Source: a virus
Strand: one strand, 5' to 3'
Virus record (IMG/VR): IMGVR_UViG_3300037245_001839
Span: 1 to 47,570 of that record
Length of the DNA stretch: 47,570 nt
Positions 8,648 to 16,380 of this stretch are shown piece after piece. Below the pieces are notes generated by a model. That model was given only the letters and a program-made list of their open reading frames with translations. It was not told the origin of the DNA and did no database searches. A program made the position numbers and the translations under genes. Each line of letters begins with the position of its first letter. Position 1 is the stretch's first letter.

Positions 8648-8930
8648 CCTTCTTCTCCATTTCTGCTTTCGCTTTTTTAATATCTCTCTCAATCATATCA
8701 CGCAGGATAACCGACACGGCTCTTTTTCCTGCTTTATACGCACTCTTGTAGGGGTCGGGGTCAAAAATATCGTTCCCGTACCCGGTTATACCGTCAATAG
8801 CTTTTAAACCAATGCCACCTTTGTCGCCTGCGAACAACGCCTGTATGTGCATAGTCTGTTGTATTGCGAACTCACAAGCATCGCGATACTCTTTTCCTTT
8901 TTCTTGCTTCAAACTCTTAAAATGTTCCAT
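8640..8930 (-). CDS. small helical protein downstream of the portal gene
   Basis: The product is 96 aa, charged and mostly helical, with a lysine/glutamate-rich C-terminus. It lies 8 bases after the portal gene, behind GGAGAA, and overlaps the next gene by 8 bases. No family recognised. Its position suggests a head-assembly accessory protein. Confidence 0.6.
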   Translation of the reverse strand: MEHFKSLKQEKGKEYRDACEFAIQQTMHIQALFAGDKGGIGLKAIDGITGYGNDIFDPDPYKSAYKAGKRAVSVILRDMIERDIKKAKAEMEKKDE

Positions 8931-8938
8931 TTCTTCTC

Positions 8939-10555
8939 CTAAACTATATTCGCCGCCGGACTTCCTTCTTCCGGTTTTCCGCTCGTCGCCTTGTATGCCT
9001 TAGCAAGGTCGGGTGCGGCCTCCCTTGCCTGCTGTGCCGCCTCTGCCGCAGCCCTGTCGTCTTGTATTTGTTTCACCTCTTCTAAACTCCTGAGCCATGT
9101 AGCAGGAACACCGTTGTTCCTTGCCGAATCCCTAAACGCTGTCGGGACGTTGATATGGTCGAGCCATTCGAGTATATTCATATCAGCCAATGGCGACCAT
9201 TCCAGAAGCGTCTTGGTCAACCCCTCGGTCTCGATAGTCCTCAGAGCAAGAGCGAGTCTGCCAAGATACATAATACTGAAATCTTTCTCTGATAACTCCT
9301 TCGGCATTTCAGGTAGTTTATCCTGCCTGCTCAAAATTCCTATCACTCGTTGTATCATAGGGTTAAATAAACCGCTTTGCAATCTTCCGATTATCGGGGT
9401 GAGGAACCTTAACTTCTGTTCGACTCTTGCCTGTACTTCGGTAGCCGTCATGTTCTGCTTATCAATCAGCGGGTCGAACATATCAACGAAGTAACCCTTC
9501 ATAATTTCTTTTTGGGTCTCTTGTATCGCGTTGTTAATCTCTGAGAGATTTCCCTTAAACTCCCAGTATTCAGGTTTCTCATTGCGATAGAAAACCACAC
9601 CGCCGGGCTTAGTAGTCAGGGGCCATACCGAACCATCGTCCTTGACCAACATGGTCGGGTCAACCATCTTGTCCCATGCCTTAACCCTAATCCTCTTGAG
9701 TTCGTTGGCCATTCTGCCATCAGGCAACTTCTTCATTGTCGGGCTACGACCATAGTCTTCGAGGGAATCTTTATCGAACACGCTTACCTGATAAGGAAAT
9801 TCTTCATAACCGCTTTCTGCGCCTTCTACAAACTCTGTCTCGTCCCTTGAGATATAAACACTCGACCACGGCATATTTTTCGGGTCATCAGCGTCAGGGT
9901 CACGGTCTTCTCTTGGTTCTACGACGTGCAGAAATTCAAACTTCTTGTCTCTGTCTATTACGTTGTCGTACGCAGTTTTAATCTTGTCGCCTAAGTTTTC
10001 AAGACCAAACTCCTGAGCAGCCTGACGAGCAGAAAACTTGAACCTTCTAAATACTGTATCAACTTCACCGTCAGAGTTCCTGATGATGTAAATATCACGT
10101 ATGAAATAATTTATGAATACGATAACAGTTTTCTTGCCCTTTTCCTCATAAAGACATCCCGTACCAAAGCAACCCAGAGATTTGAGGTACTCAAAAAACG
10201 CCTCTCTAAACGTACTGCTGATAAGATATTTATGGATTAGCTTAGTAGTCTGGTCAAGCCATTGCTTCGCGTTGTCGTTTTCCTGAAGCTCCTCGTCATC
10301 AACTTCAAGAACGAACGCGCGAGTCTCTGTCGGGAACATGAACGAGTACAGGCCGGAGGCTAATTGAATATTCGACTCTTCCATCGTAGTGTCGAATAAA
10401 TCCATCAACACTTCGCCAGAAGACCGCTCAGAGATTATCTGGCTGTTCTGGGGCATCGCGTAATCAGCACAGTCCTGGTATTGTTCGTCAAAGTTTGCCC
10501 TATCTGTTTCGAGTCGTTTCATTCTCTCAATATATTGTTTAGCTGTGGCGCTCAT
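8939..10555 (-). CDS. portal (head-tail connector) protein
   Basis: The product is 538 aa, the usual length for T7 gp8-like connectors. Residues 1-60 carry the family opening (QYIERMKRLETDRANFDEQY, then YAMPQNS), followed by LASGLYSFMFP, which matches podovirus portals. The dodecameric portal sits at one capsid vertex, where DNA enters and leaves and where the terminase and tail-tube A dock. The last 40 residues are rich in Ala, Glu and Gln, as is common. It overlaps the upstream small gene by 4 bases (ATGA). Confidence 0.92.
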   Translation of the reverse strand: MSATAKQYIERMKRLETDRANFDEQYQDCADYAMPQNSQIISERSSGEVLMDLFDTTMEESNIQLASGLYSFMFPTETRAFVLEVDDEELQENDNAKQWLDQTTKLIHKYLISSTFREAFFEYLKSLGCFGTGCLYEEKGKKTVIVFINYFIRDIYIIRNSDGEVDTVFRRFKFSARQAAQEFGLENLGDKIKTAYDNVIDRDKKFEFLHVVEPREDRDPDADDPKNMPWSSVYISRDETEFVEGAESGYEEFPYQVSVFDKDSLEDYGRSPTMKKLPDGRMANELKRIRVKAWDKMVDPTMLVKDDGSVWPLTTKPGGVVFYRNEKPEYWEFKGNLSEINNAIQETQKEIMKGYFVDMFDPLIDKQNMTATEVQARVEQKLRFLTPIIGRLQSGLFNPMIQRVIGILSRQDKLPEMPKELSEKDFSIMYLGRLALALRTIETEGLTKTLLEWSPLADMNILEWLDHINVPTAFRDSARNNGVPATWLRSLEEVKQIQDDRAAAEAAQQAREAAPDLAKAYKATSGKPEEGSPAANIV

Positions 10556-10740
10556 CTTCCCCCAAGCCTCGTATCTAATATGTTGTTTCTTGCATTTAGT
10601 CTGCCAGCGAATATCGTAGCTGCCCTACCGCCACGTTTCCGAACCTTTTTCTTTGCCTCCTCCTCTGCTCTGCCGGGAATAGGTTGAGCAGTAGGCGCGA
10701 GCGCTTCTGGCGTTTGTATTTTCGGTTTGCCGCCGGCCAT
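10552..10740 (-). CDS. short basic protein with GRAATIF motif
   Basis: The product is 62 aa from ATG 10740, behind GAAAGGAAG. It has a proline-rich N-terminus, a basic stretch KKKVRKRGGRAATIF and a C-terminal LGG. Many podoviruses and siphoviruses encode a short protein with a GRAxTIL-type motif just before the portal. Its role is not established. The final codons overlap the portal start. Confidence 0.65.
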   Translation of the reverse strand: MAGGKPKIQTPEALAPTAQPIPGRAEEEAKKKVRKRGGRAATIFAGRLNARNNILDTRLGGR

Positions 10741-10741
10741 C

Positions 10742-11314
10742 TTACTTCCTTTCAAGTTTAGTTAGACGATTTATTATGCTAAGGACTTCTGGCGGCATGA
10801 GACCCGGCTCGCCCTGTTCGCCACGTTCACCTTTTTCACCCTTGACACTCTTCCCATCTTTGCCCGCCAACCCCTGCGGGCCAGTGTCACCCTTATAGCC
10901 ACTCACCCCACCCTTGCCGCGTTCGCCCTGCAAACCAATATCACCCATGTCTCCACGTTCACCACGTGAACCTCTTGACCCCTGTTCACCAATAGCACTT
11001 TCGCCTTTTTTGCCCCGTGCACCTACTGAGCCTACATCACCCATGTCGCCCTTACTACCTTTTGGACCTTGCTTTCCGATACCAGTCTCTCCAATAGGTC
11101 CGGTGATACCAATGCCATCATCGCCCTTATCGCCCTTATCTCCCATCTCGCCTTTTGGACCCGCATCGCCCTGCGCTAAGACAGATAATTTTCCGCCACC
11201 TTCACCAACAAGATACAGACCGCCCGTCTTGACGACAATGCGACTTGCTATTTTGGCAGCAAGCAGTTCTGTTAATTCCACCTCTTTCGGTAGATGTTTC
11301 GCTTTTTCAGTCAT
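10742..11314 (-). CDS. collagen-like protein
   Basis: The product is 190 aa. Residues about 50-165 are nearly continuous Gly-X-Y triplets rich in Lys, Asp, Glu and Pro (GPKGEMGDKGDKGDDG type). A short helical tail (PPEVLSIINRLTKLERK) could start trimerisation. Phage collagen-like domains are known to form trimeric stalks in fibres. Here the gene sits in the head module between large terminase and portal, and no other globular domain is attached. A head fibre or surface decoration is plausible but not shown. Confidence 0.85.
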   Translation of the reverse strand: MTEKAKHLPKEVELTELLAAKIASRIVVKTGGLYLVGEGGGKLSVLAQGDAGPKGEMGDKGDKGDDGIGITGPIGETGIGKQGPKGSKGDMGDVGSVGARGKKGESAIGEQGSRGSRGERGDMGDIGLQGERGKGGVSGYKGDTGPQGLAGKDGKSVKGEKGERGEQGEPGLMPPEVLSIINRLTKLERK

Positions 11315-11321
11315 AATACCC

Positions 11322-11465
11322 TCACGCCTTCTTGCTTTTCTTGGTTTTCTTCTTGGCTTTCTTAACTACAACTGGCTCGGCTACAGGCAAGGCAACTCTT
11401 GGGTACTGATTAGCCCTTGCCGCCTCTTTCTTTGCTTTTCGTGCATCTAAATCTATTCGTGTCAT
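11322..11465 (-). CDS. small lysine-rich protein
   Basis: The product is 47 aa, ending in a run of Lys, Thr and Ser (KKAKKKTKKSKKA). The ATG overlaps the stop of the upstream gene (ATGA at 11462-11465) and AGGAG precedes it. The basic tail suggests nucleic-acid binding. No family recognised. Confidence 0.6.
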   Translation of the reverse strand: MTRIDLDARKAKKEAARANQYPRVALPVAEPVVVKKAKKKTKKSKKA

Positions 11466-11767
11466 TGTTTTGCTCCTAAAAGTTCCTTTAATTTACGCTT
11501 CACCGCACGAGTTATATATTCCTTGGCATACTCAACTGGATTATCACGAGAGGCTAACTCGGCAAACCAACAACTATGCCAAGGCAACTTGTTTATAACT
11601 GTCTGTACCCGCCATAAAATCTCATACTTTTTAGTATCGCCCGGATATGGTGGATGGTTCGTAATCAACACATCTATTCCCTCTATCTTTATCACAAAAT
11701 AATCCCATACAGTTAAATCCATCCACTGAGTATTATTTAATTTAGTAGGACGGTAATTTTTCTTCAT
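11462..11767 (-). CDS. conserved-looking hypothetical protein
   Basis: The product is 101 aa with many aromatic residues (WMDLTVWDYFVI, ILWRVQTVINKLPWHSCWF). It shares ATGA-type overlaps with the large terminase gene before it and the lysine-rich gene after it. No domain recognised. Confidence 0.65.
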   Translation of the reverse strand: MKKNYRPTKLNNTQWMDLTVWDYFVIKIEGIDVLITNHPPYPGDTKKYEILWRVQTVINKLPWHSCWFAELASRDNPVEYAKEYITRAVKRKLKELLGAKQ

Positions 11768-13491
11768 CTTCTGCCTCCAAGTTTGTAGCTTAAATCCTGC
11801 ATAACTACCTTTTGGTTTCTATGGACTTCGGGAGTCCCGACCTTTTTACTCGCTAAGAAGTAAAAGTTGAGTGCGTTCCTGTAATGGTCTTGCTTGTCGC
11901 CTATCTTTTTGTAGTGGTAGGAAGCATTGCCCCTGCTGTCCGTCTCTAAGAACTTCGCCCTCTGGCACATCTGGTGTGCGAATATATCAACTTCGTTACA
12001 TCGTCTGGGAAGGAGCATCCTGCCGGGACTTGTGACCATGTGGTGAGTCTCATCGAAAAGGTCCGTCATGTTGACCTTTACGATATTGTCGGCGCCCCAG
12101 TTATCGAACATCTTCAAGTTGTGCTGAACGTAACAGGGATAGACGGTGTTCCCGTAAGCGGTCTCTGTTGCCGCCCATTCGCGTATCTTATGACTCTCAG
12201 GCATCGCATCACCGACAGTGGCCTTGACACCGAACCTCTGGGCCAAATCATGTAGGTCAGACCATTCCTTGACGCGGGCTAATTTGATTAACCTGTAACG
12301 GTCGTTACCTATTCGGTGGCCGATAACGACATGAATGGTCGGGTATCCTACATCAAACCCCATCGCGCACGGACCTGGGTGTGAGTTTAACATCTGGTCG
12401 GGAGAGCAACATTGAAGAACCTCTGTCTCTCTCAGGACATCCTCGGCGCGGGCAAAGGCACAGCCCATGACCGTTCTTTGGAACTCAGCCTCGGTGGTAT
12501 CGTAATCCTCTGGGCAGTCGTATTCTTTCAAGACAAGGGCTAAGTCACGGTTCGGGTTGAGTAGCTGGGAAAACCAGTATCCGACAGCATCCCTCGAAGG
12601 TGAGTCCATCTGCCACGAACCATCGACACCCGGATAAATCCTCCTACCACAATGAACACACGCTGGATAACCCTTACCATCCTTATCCAATTTGATGCAG
12701 GCGGGGAACTCGGTCTCCATGCAAGTGAACTTCCGGCAAGCATCACACTTTATCTGCCAGCGCCTCATATCACTCCGGCCGTAGAGTCTGTCGATACCAT
12801 CGTCGGGAATTTTAGGAGAACCCATATCTGTTCGACGCCGGATGGTGGAGTTCCCTAATCTCTGGTTGACTTGCGCAGCCATCTCGTCATCAAATAAATC
12901 TCTTTCATCCAAGATTATCCAATCGGCGGGGGTCTGCCTCACCTGCGTAGAGTCCTTTGCCATTCCTCCGATAACAGTCGTGCCGGTGCAACCGTGAAAA
13001 CTAACCAGCGTCTTTCCAATCCTTCGCTTATGGACAGAGTTTATGTCATCTTTGTGACAGGCTTCCTTTAATAAGGGATTATCCATCAATAAAGACTTGA
13101 CCCGTGAACCGGAAAAATCCTCTACCGCCGTCTTGGAAGGATAGTAGTTTATAATTCCTTGCGGGTAAAGACCGTATATCGCACCATGACAAACTTCAAG
13201 TGCCTTGCCCATCGTTGCTCCGGTCTGGGTGCCCTTCTTGATGACCTCATTTGTCTTGACCTTACCATCTTTACAGACAGGGCGCATCATCTCCAACTGA
13301 TACTCACGGCCTTTAAGAGTAAAGGGGCGACCGTCTATCAGTAGACCATTGGTAGCTGCCCAGTAAGGAGCGTCTACCGCACTGAGATTTTCACGTTTTA
13401 GTTCCATAATTTTCTCATGGGCAACAAAAAAAGGGCGGCCTGATGGTCTGGCACCAGACTGCCCTTTGATTGTTCTTGCGCTAACCGCCAC
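11764..13491 (-). CDS. terL: terminase large subunit, GpA type
   Basis: The product is 575 aa. It is the ATP-driven DNA packaging motor that also cuts the concatemer. The ATPase part shows a Walker-A-like GTQTGAT near residue 89 and a Walker-B-like WIILDERDLFDDE near 191. A zinc-ribbon pair (CDACRKF and CVHCGRR, about residues 240-275) is typical of the lambda GpA branch. The nuclease part has GFDVGYP, VGDAMPE and a C-terminal DHYRNALNFYFLA, which supply the expected acidic residues. The length is shorter than lambda gpA. The small-subunit gene is 1.6 kb upstream, separated by tiny genes, which is unusual. Confidence 0.93.
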   Translation of the reverse strand: MAVSARTIKGQSGARPSGRPFFVAHEKIMELKRENLSAVDAPYWAATNGLLIDGRPFTLKGREYQLEMMRPVCKDGKVKTNEVIKKGTQTGATMGKALEVCHGAIYGLYPQGIINYYPSKTAVEDFSGSRVKSLLMDNPLLKEACHKDDINSVHKRRIGKTLVSFHGCTGTTVIGGMAKDSTQVRQTPADWIILDERDLFDDEMAAQVNQRLGNSTIRRRTDMGSPKIPDDGIDRLYGRSDMRRWQIKCDACRKFTCMETEFPACIKLDKDGKGYPACVHCGRRIYPGVDGSWQMDSPSRDAVGYWFSQLLNPNRDLALVLKEYDCPEDYDTTEAEFQRTVMGCAFARAEDVLRETEVLQCCSPDQMLNSHPGPCAMGFDVGYPTIHVVIGHRIGNDRYRLIKLARVKEWSDLHDLAQRFGVKATVGDAMPESHKIREWAATETAYGNTVYPCYVQHNLKMFDNWGADNIVKVNMTDLFDETHHMVTSPGRMLLPRRCNEVDIFAHQMCQRAKFLETDSRGNASYHYKKIGDKQDHYRNALNFYFLASKKVGTPEVHRNQKVVMQDLSYKLGGRR

Positions 13492-13521
13492 GTGCCCGCT
13501 TTGGTTAGACCCGATATTTAG

Positions 13522-13803
13522 TTATAACTTAGTAGTTATATATTTTACAACCGCTTTTTTCATTGACGGGAAAAACGTCCCATTAAGCCATTCGTAAAAA
13601 GCTACATTATCCCCTATATCTCCGGCATCAACCAAGTCGCTAAATGTCCATTGTAGCATCGGAAGAAAATAGCAAACAGTAACCCGGTTCGGTTGAAGAG
13701 GATGTGTCCTCGTTGTTATTACATTTGAACATTCGTCGTATGTGAATGTATCGCCGCCAAGGTCTTTGCCCACGTTCGCTTCTATAAATTTTTGTAACGT
13801 CAT
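13522..13803 (-). CDS. hypothetical protein
   Basis: The product is 93 aa with no recognised motif. It has aromatic-rich short segments (CYFLPMLQWTF, FYEWLNGTFF). It lies 30 bases before the terminase gene and its start overlaps the stop of the SEC-C gene by 4 bases. Confidence 0.55.
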   Translation of the reverse strand: MTLQKFIEANVGKDLGGDTFTYDECSNVITTRTHPLQPNRVTVCYFLPMLQWTFSDLVDAGDIGDNVAFYEWLNGTFFPSMKKAVVKYITTKL

Positions 13804-14117
13804 ACTATTATCCCCCTGTCAGGAGTTAATATTTTAGGCTTCTCCTCGACCTTGACGGGCTTGAAAACAAAAGCGTCTTTCTTGGGATTGTAACCTACCG
13901 CCAAAGCCATATCCTTCGGTATTGATCCCAAGCCCTTACATGTTATTGTCAAACAGTCAACTTCTTTTTCCTGGCACATGCCCTGGACGAGGAACAGGAA
14001 CGCCCGCTGCATACCCTTCGGACTCAACGTCTTGTTATTGGTATTCACAGGCCCACCGCAGCATTTCTTGTGCTTCTTACCCGAACCACAAGGGCAATTT
14101 TCGTTACGTGCTATCAT
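13800..14117 (-). CDS. SEC-C zinc-motif protein
   Basis: The product is 105 aa. Residues 4-20 form a near-perfect SEC-C motif (ENCPCGSGKKHKKCCG), the zinc-binding tail found on SecA and many small proteins. The remainder is beta/alpha-like and unassigned. The ATG overlaps the end of the preceding gene by 14 bases. The motif is certain. The function here is unknown. Confidence 0.75.
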   Translation of the reverse strand: MIARNENCPCGSGKKHKKCCGGPVNTNNKTLSPKGMQRAFLFLVQGMCQEKEVDCLTITCKGLGSIPKDMALAVGYNPKKDAFVFKPVKVEEKPKILTPDRGIIV

Positions 14118-14229
14118 CGACTATCTCCAAAACTATAGTACAGTTGTCGGGATGAAACCAACATTGGACGCCTTCTGGCGGGTCAGTCATAAAATAACAC
14201 TCCTGGCATCTTTCATCTTCCGCTATCAT
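14104..14229 (-). CDS. micro-protein with CxxC
   Basis: The product is 41 aa with CQEC at residues 8-11 and further Cys at 24 and 31, possibly a small zinc site. The ATG lies in the stop of the preceding basic peptide (ATGA) and the 3' end runs 14 bases into the SEC-C gene. Confidence 0.45.
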   Translation of the reverse strand: MIAEDERCQECYFMTDPPEGVQCWFHPDNCTIVLEIVDDST

Positions 14230-14291
14230 TTCTTCTTGCCCTTCTTGTGGCCCTTCTTTTTAGGATACGGTCTTTTTCCCTTATGTGGCAT
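14226..14291 (-). CDS. 21-residue basic peptide
   Basis: The frame encodes a peptide of 21 residues, about half of them Lys, His or Arg (MPHKGKRPYPKKKGHKKG). AGGAG sits 8 bases before the ATG. Its stop overlaps the next start. Very short, so it may be only a coupling frame. Confidence 0.35.
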   Translation of the reverse strand: MPHKGKRPYPKKKGHKKGKKK

Positions 14292-14445
14292 TTTCTTTAC
14301 TCCTATCTAAAAACGTTTGACACACAATACCTATAACCGCGACCACCGCCAAGACAATAGCTGTCTGGAGAGTGGCCTTGGAGATGAACCACATCCCAAA
14401 TATCGCTATTCCTGCTTTCTTCGAGAGTACCTGGTCAAGATTCAT
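14281..14445 (-). CDS. small membrane protein
   Basis: The product is 54 aa with about 30 hydrophobic residues in the middle (AIVLAVVAVIGIVCQTF), enough for one or two membrane spans. It overlaps both neighbours by about 11 bases. It could be a holin-like or signalling peptide. No family recognised. Confidence 0.5.
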   Translation of the reverse strand: MNLDQVLSKKAGIAIFGMWFISKATLQTAIVLAVVAVIGIVCQTFLDRSKENAT

Positions 14446-14623
14446 TGGCTGGTTCCCATCTTTTCAGGGCATCCATCATTTTAATCTCGCCAACAATCTC
14501 CCCGCCGTATTCGTCCTGACTCGCATGGGCCATCAAACGAATAGCGCACCAGTAAACTAACCAGCGAGGCAATTTCCATACTACTGCCATTATCATCTTT
14601 TCTTTTGCTACACCAAATCTCAT
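14435..14623 (-). CDS. hypothetical protein, possibly membrane-associated
   Basis: The product is 62 aa with an N-terminal amphipathic or membrane-like stretch (WKLPRWLVYWCAIRLM) and an acidic C-terminus. The stop overlaps the start of the next small membrane gene. No domain recognised. Confidence 0.5.
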   Translation of the reverse strand: MRFGVAKEKMIMAVVWKLPRWLVYWCAIRLMAHASQDEYGGEIVGEIKMMDALKRWEPANES

Positions 14624-14670
14624 CTTCTATCCCCTGTAAAAATACCTATGCTTTTTGCAATAGCGTAACA

Positions 14671-14823
14671 TTATAAATTAGGTTCTCGAATTTCCGAACA
14701 ATCAGGCAGGGTTTTTGGCTGAGTAGAATCTGAGAAAGGGTCAAAAATATAATCCAACTCTACCATACGACGCTCTATTTGGTTAAGCTGCTCCGGAGAG
14801 AACATCTGAACTTTTTCTTCCAT
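14671..14823 (-). CDS. acidic micro-protein
   Basis: The product is 50 aa, with a helical N-terminus (MFSPEQLNQIERRM) and an acidic aromatic middle (VELDYIFDPFSD). GAAAGGGTAGG precedes the ATG, a good ribosome site. It overlaps the preceding membrane gene by 41 bases. Confidence 0.45.
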   Translation of the reverse strand: MEEKVQMFSPEQLNQIERRMVELDYIFDPFSDSTQPKTLPDCSEIREPNL

Positions 14824-14965
14824 TACCTACCCTTTCGCTATACGCCTTGAACGCTTGGTCGCTATCATAAAGAGCGATCCAGTAACCAATTAGGTTCGTT
14901 GTCACATACCAGTAACCATAACAAGTAAGCGTTAAAACAAATATCAGAAGTAAGAAAGCTATCAT
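14783..14965 (-). CDS. small membrane protein
   Basis: The product is 60 aa with a strongly hydrophobic first half (AFLLLIFVLTLTCYGYWYV) and a polar C-terminus. AGAAAGGTAGG precedes the ATG. It is the first gene after the small terminase and the G-rich tract. Role unknown. Confidence 0.5.
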   Translation of the reverse strand: MIAFLLLIFVLTLTCYGYWYVTTNLIGYWIALYDSDQAFKAYSERVGNGRKSSDVLSGAA

Positions 14966-15035
14966 TGCCTACCTTTCTACTATACTAAAGCTAAAATGGG
15001 GAAAAATCCGGGGTGGGTATATATAATACATCCTG

Positions 15036-15061
15036 CCCCCGCCCTTCCCGACGCCCCCCCC
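15036..15061 (-). other. G-quadruplex-capable tract
   Basis: On the minus strand this stretch has four G runs of 8, 3, 3 and 5, separated by loops of 4, 2 and 1 bases, which meets the usual four-tract rule. It lies 66 bases downstream of the small terminase gene, in a spacer without a gene (14966-15126). Confidence 0.6.
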
Positions 15062-15126
15062 TGCCTGGATTAAAGCATGCTTTGCTCTGAATGGGCCTGA
15101 GTCGTTGCTGAGTGCGCTATCTCTCA

Positions 15127-15576
15127 TTACCCTACTCCTGCCAGCTTAATGCCCTTGCGGGCCTCCTGCTCTGTCCTGAGCCGTGCAGCGAGTACTGCCA
15201 GCTCCCGCTCCTCCTTAGTCATGCGTGCAGCAAGGGCCTGCTCCTTCTCCTTGTTAGGTGCGGCTTCGCGCTTGGCACCTATCATATCAGCCACTAAGGA
15301 CAGAGCGCGGGTCTTCTCGGTCTTGGTGGCGTTTGGGTCTTGGGCTATGGCCATTGCTTCTTTGACCAGCATTTCACGCGTTATATCGATTTCAGCCACT
15401 ATTTCAGCCATTATCTCCGCTATTCTTTCCTTTATCTTAGCAATCCTTAGCAGTTTACACGCACACACATCATGCCCACTCTTGCACTCCGGATACGCAT
15501 CCCTATAAGCCCTTGCCCCGTTCCTGTCCTTTTTGTACTCTTGGCAGAATATCTCTTGGTTGGCTGTTAGTGGCAT
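15127..15576 (-). CDS. terS: terminase small subunit
   Basis: The product is 149 aa. The N-terminal part fits the small-terminase HTH region (LTANQEIFCQEY, RAYRDAYPE, then LLRIAKIKERIAEI), followed by a long helical part (about residues 60-120) for oligomerisation. TerS binds the packaging site and hands DNA to TerL. It opens the late block immediately downstream of the divergent control region, with GGAAAG about 14 bases before the ATG. A packaging site in or near this gene would be normal for the family. Confidence 0.85.
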   Translation of the reverse strand: MPLTANQEIFCQEYKKDRNGARAYRDAYPECKSGHDVCACKLLRIAKIKERIAEIMAEIVAEIDITREMLVKEAMAIAQDPNATKTEKTRALSLVADMIGAKREAAPNKEKEQALAARMTKEERELAVLAARLRTEQEARKGIKLAGVG

Positions 15577-15590
15577 TTAGATAGACTTTC

Positions 15591-15612
15591 CACGTGGTTT
15601 TTTATAAACGTG
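15591..15612. promoter_or_regulatory. CACGTG box, copy 1 (operator candidate)
   Basis: This 22-base element starts CACGTGGT and ends in AACGTG. It matches copy 2 (15680-15701) at 18 of 22 positions. The E-box-like CACGTG is itself a palindrome. It begins 15 bases upstream of the small terminase start, so it overlaps the late leader or promoter. Confidence 0.6.
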
Positions 15613-15679
15613 TTGCTTTTTTGCATCATTCTTGCAAGTCTTTGATTATACATGATTTATATCCTTTTTGAGTACTACT

Positions 15680-15701
15680 CACGTGGTATTTTATCAACAC
15701 G
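15680..15701. promoter_or_regulatory. CACGTG box, copy 2 (operator candidate)
   Basis: This is the second copy, 89 bases from copy 1 and in the same orientation. Its position between the divergent early and late promoters suits a regulator that switches between the two blocks. No regulator gene is recognised. Confidence 0.6.
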
Positions 15702-15748
15702 ACTATTTTGTTTTCTTTGTTTTTAGGTCAATAATGCCCTTTTATGGT

Positions 15749-15776
15749 TTGGCACGGTTTGTGCATTATAGATAAT
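15749..15776 (+). promoter_or_regulatory. early rightward promoter
   Basis: TTGGCA (15749-15754), a 16-base spacer and GATAAT (15771-15776) make a good sigma70-type promoter 30 bases before the MutS-like gene. The same bases also fit a sigma54-type -24/-12 element, with TGGCACG at 15750 and GC at 15763-15764 in the required 10-base spacing. The sequence alone does not decide between them. Confidence 0.65.
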
Positions 15777-15806
15777 TGATTTTAACTTTATTTAGGAGTT
15801 TAGAAA

Positions 15807-16127
15807 ATGGGATTAGCAGTAAAACAATACAAGTATTTTCAAACAAAATACCCGAAGCACGTTATTTTTATGCAGATGGGTGATTTCTACGAAGTTATCG
15901 GCGATAAGGCTGGTTATGTAGCCAAGTTGCTCGATGTGGTTTTAGCCCAGCGAGATAACTTGCCTATGTGCGGCGTTGCATATCACCAGTTAGACGCATC
16001 TATCAAGCTTTTACTGAAAGCTGGTCAATATATGGCGATTGTGGAACTAACCTCAAAACCACTCGACGCGCTGATAAAACGTGATATTGTGCGATTGATT
16101 GACCAGTATCACCCCGGCACGGCTTAA
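15807..16127 (+). CDS. stand-alone MutS domain I (mismatch-recognition domain)
   Basis: The product is 106 aa and covers only the first domain of MutS. The hallmark FMQMGDFYEV lies at residues 21-30, with the Phe-x-Glu mismatch wedge at 27-29. MCGVAYH (54-60) and a terminal PGT complete the domain I pattern. In full MutS (about 850 aa) this domain touches the mismatched base. The clamp and ATPase domains are absent here. It is the first gene behind the early promoter, with AGGAG before the ATG. It could bind distorted DNA on its own or interfere with host mismatch repair. Family assignment is firm and the role is inference. Confidence 0.88.
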   Translation: MGLAVKQYKYFQTKYPKHVIFMQMGDFYEVIGDKAGYVAKLLDVVLAQRDNLPMCGVAYHQLDASIKLLLKAGQYMAIVELTSKPLDALIKRDIVRLIDQYHPGTA

Positions 16128-16185
16128 CGGTTTTGTTGGGGCTTAAAATTAGAGTTTATTGTTTAATGATAAGGGAGTTTTGATT

Positions 16186-16380
16186 ATGCCTAAGACAAAA
16201 TATGTATGTAAGATAAAGTACGAAGTCCGTTATCAATTCGACAAATGTTTTTCAGGCTGTTTTGCAACATACACCGATAAAGCAGAAGCAATCAAGACAG
16301 CAAAATTCCAGTCTAAGCACGAAAACAACCGACTCTACTTTGTGAAAGAAATCAAGAGTACGATTATTTTCAAAACCTAA
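16186..16380 (+). CDS. small early protein
   Basis: The product is 64 aa, basic and beta-rich (CKIKYEVRYQF, RLYFVKEIKST). I chose ATG 16186, which follows AAGGGAG by 8 bases, over an upstream in-frame ATG. No family recognised. Confidence 0.6.
   Translation: MPKTKYVCKIKYEVRYQFDKCFSGCFATYTDKAEAIKTAKFQSKHENNRLYFVKEIKSTIIFKT

Noticed and set aside
10914-11450. 178-codon plus-strand frame rich in Pro and Ser
   Set aside because: It is the antisense of the collagen Gly-X-Y repeats. The minus-strand gene has the ribosome site and context.
15807-16127. Truncated pseudogene of full-length mutS
   Set aside because: The frame begins and ends cleanly at the domain borders, has its own ribosome site and no mutS remnants follow.
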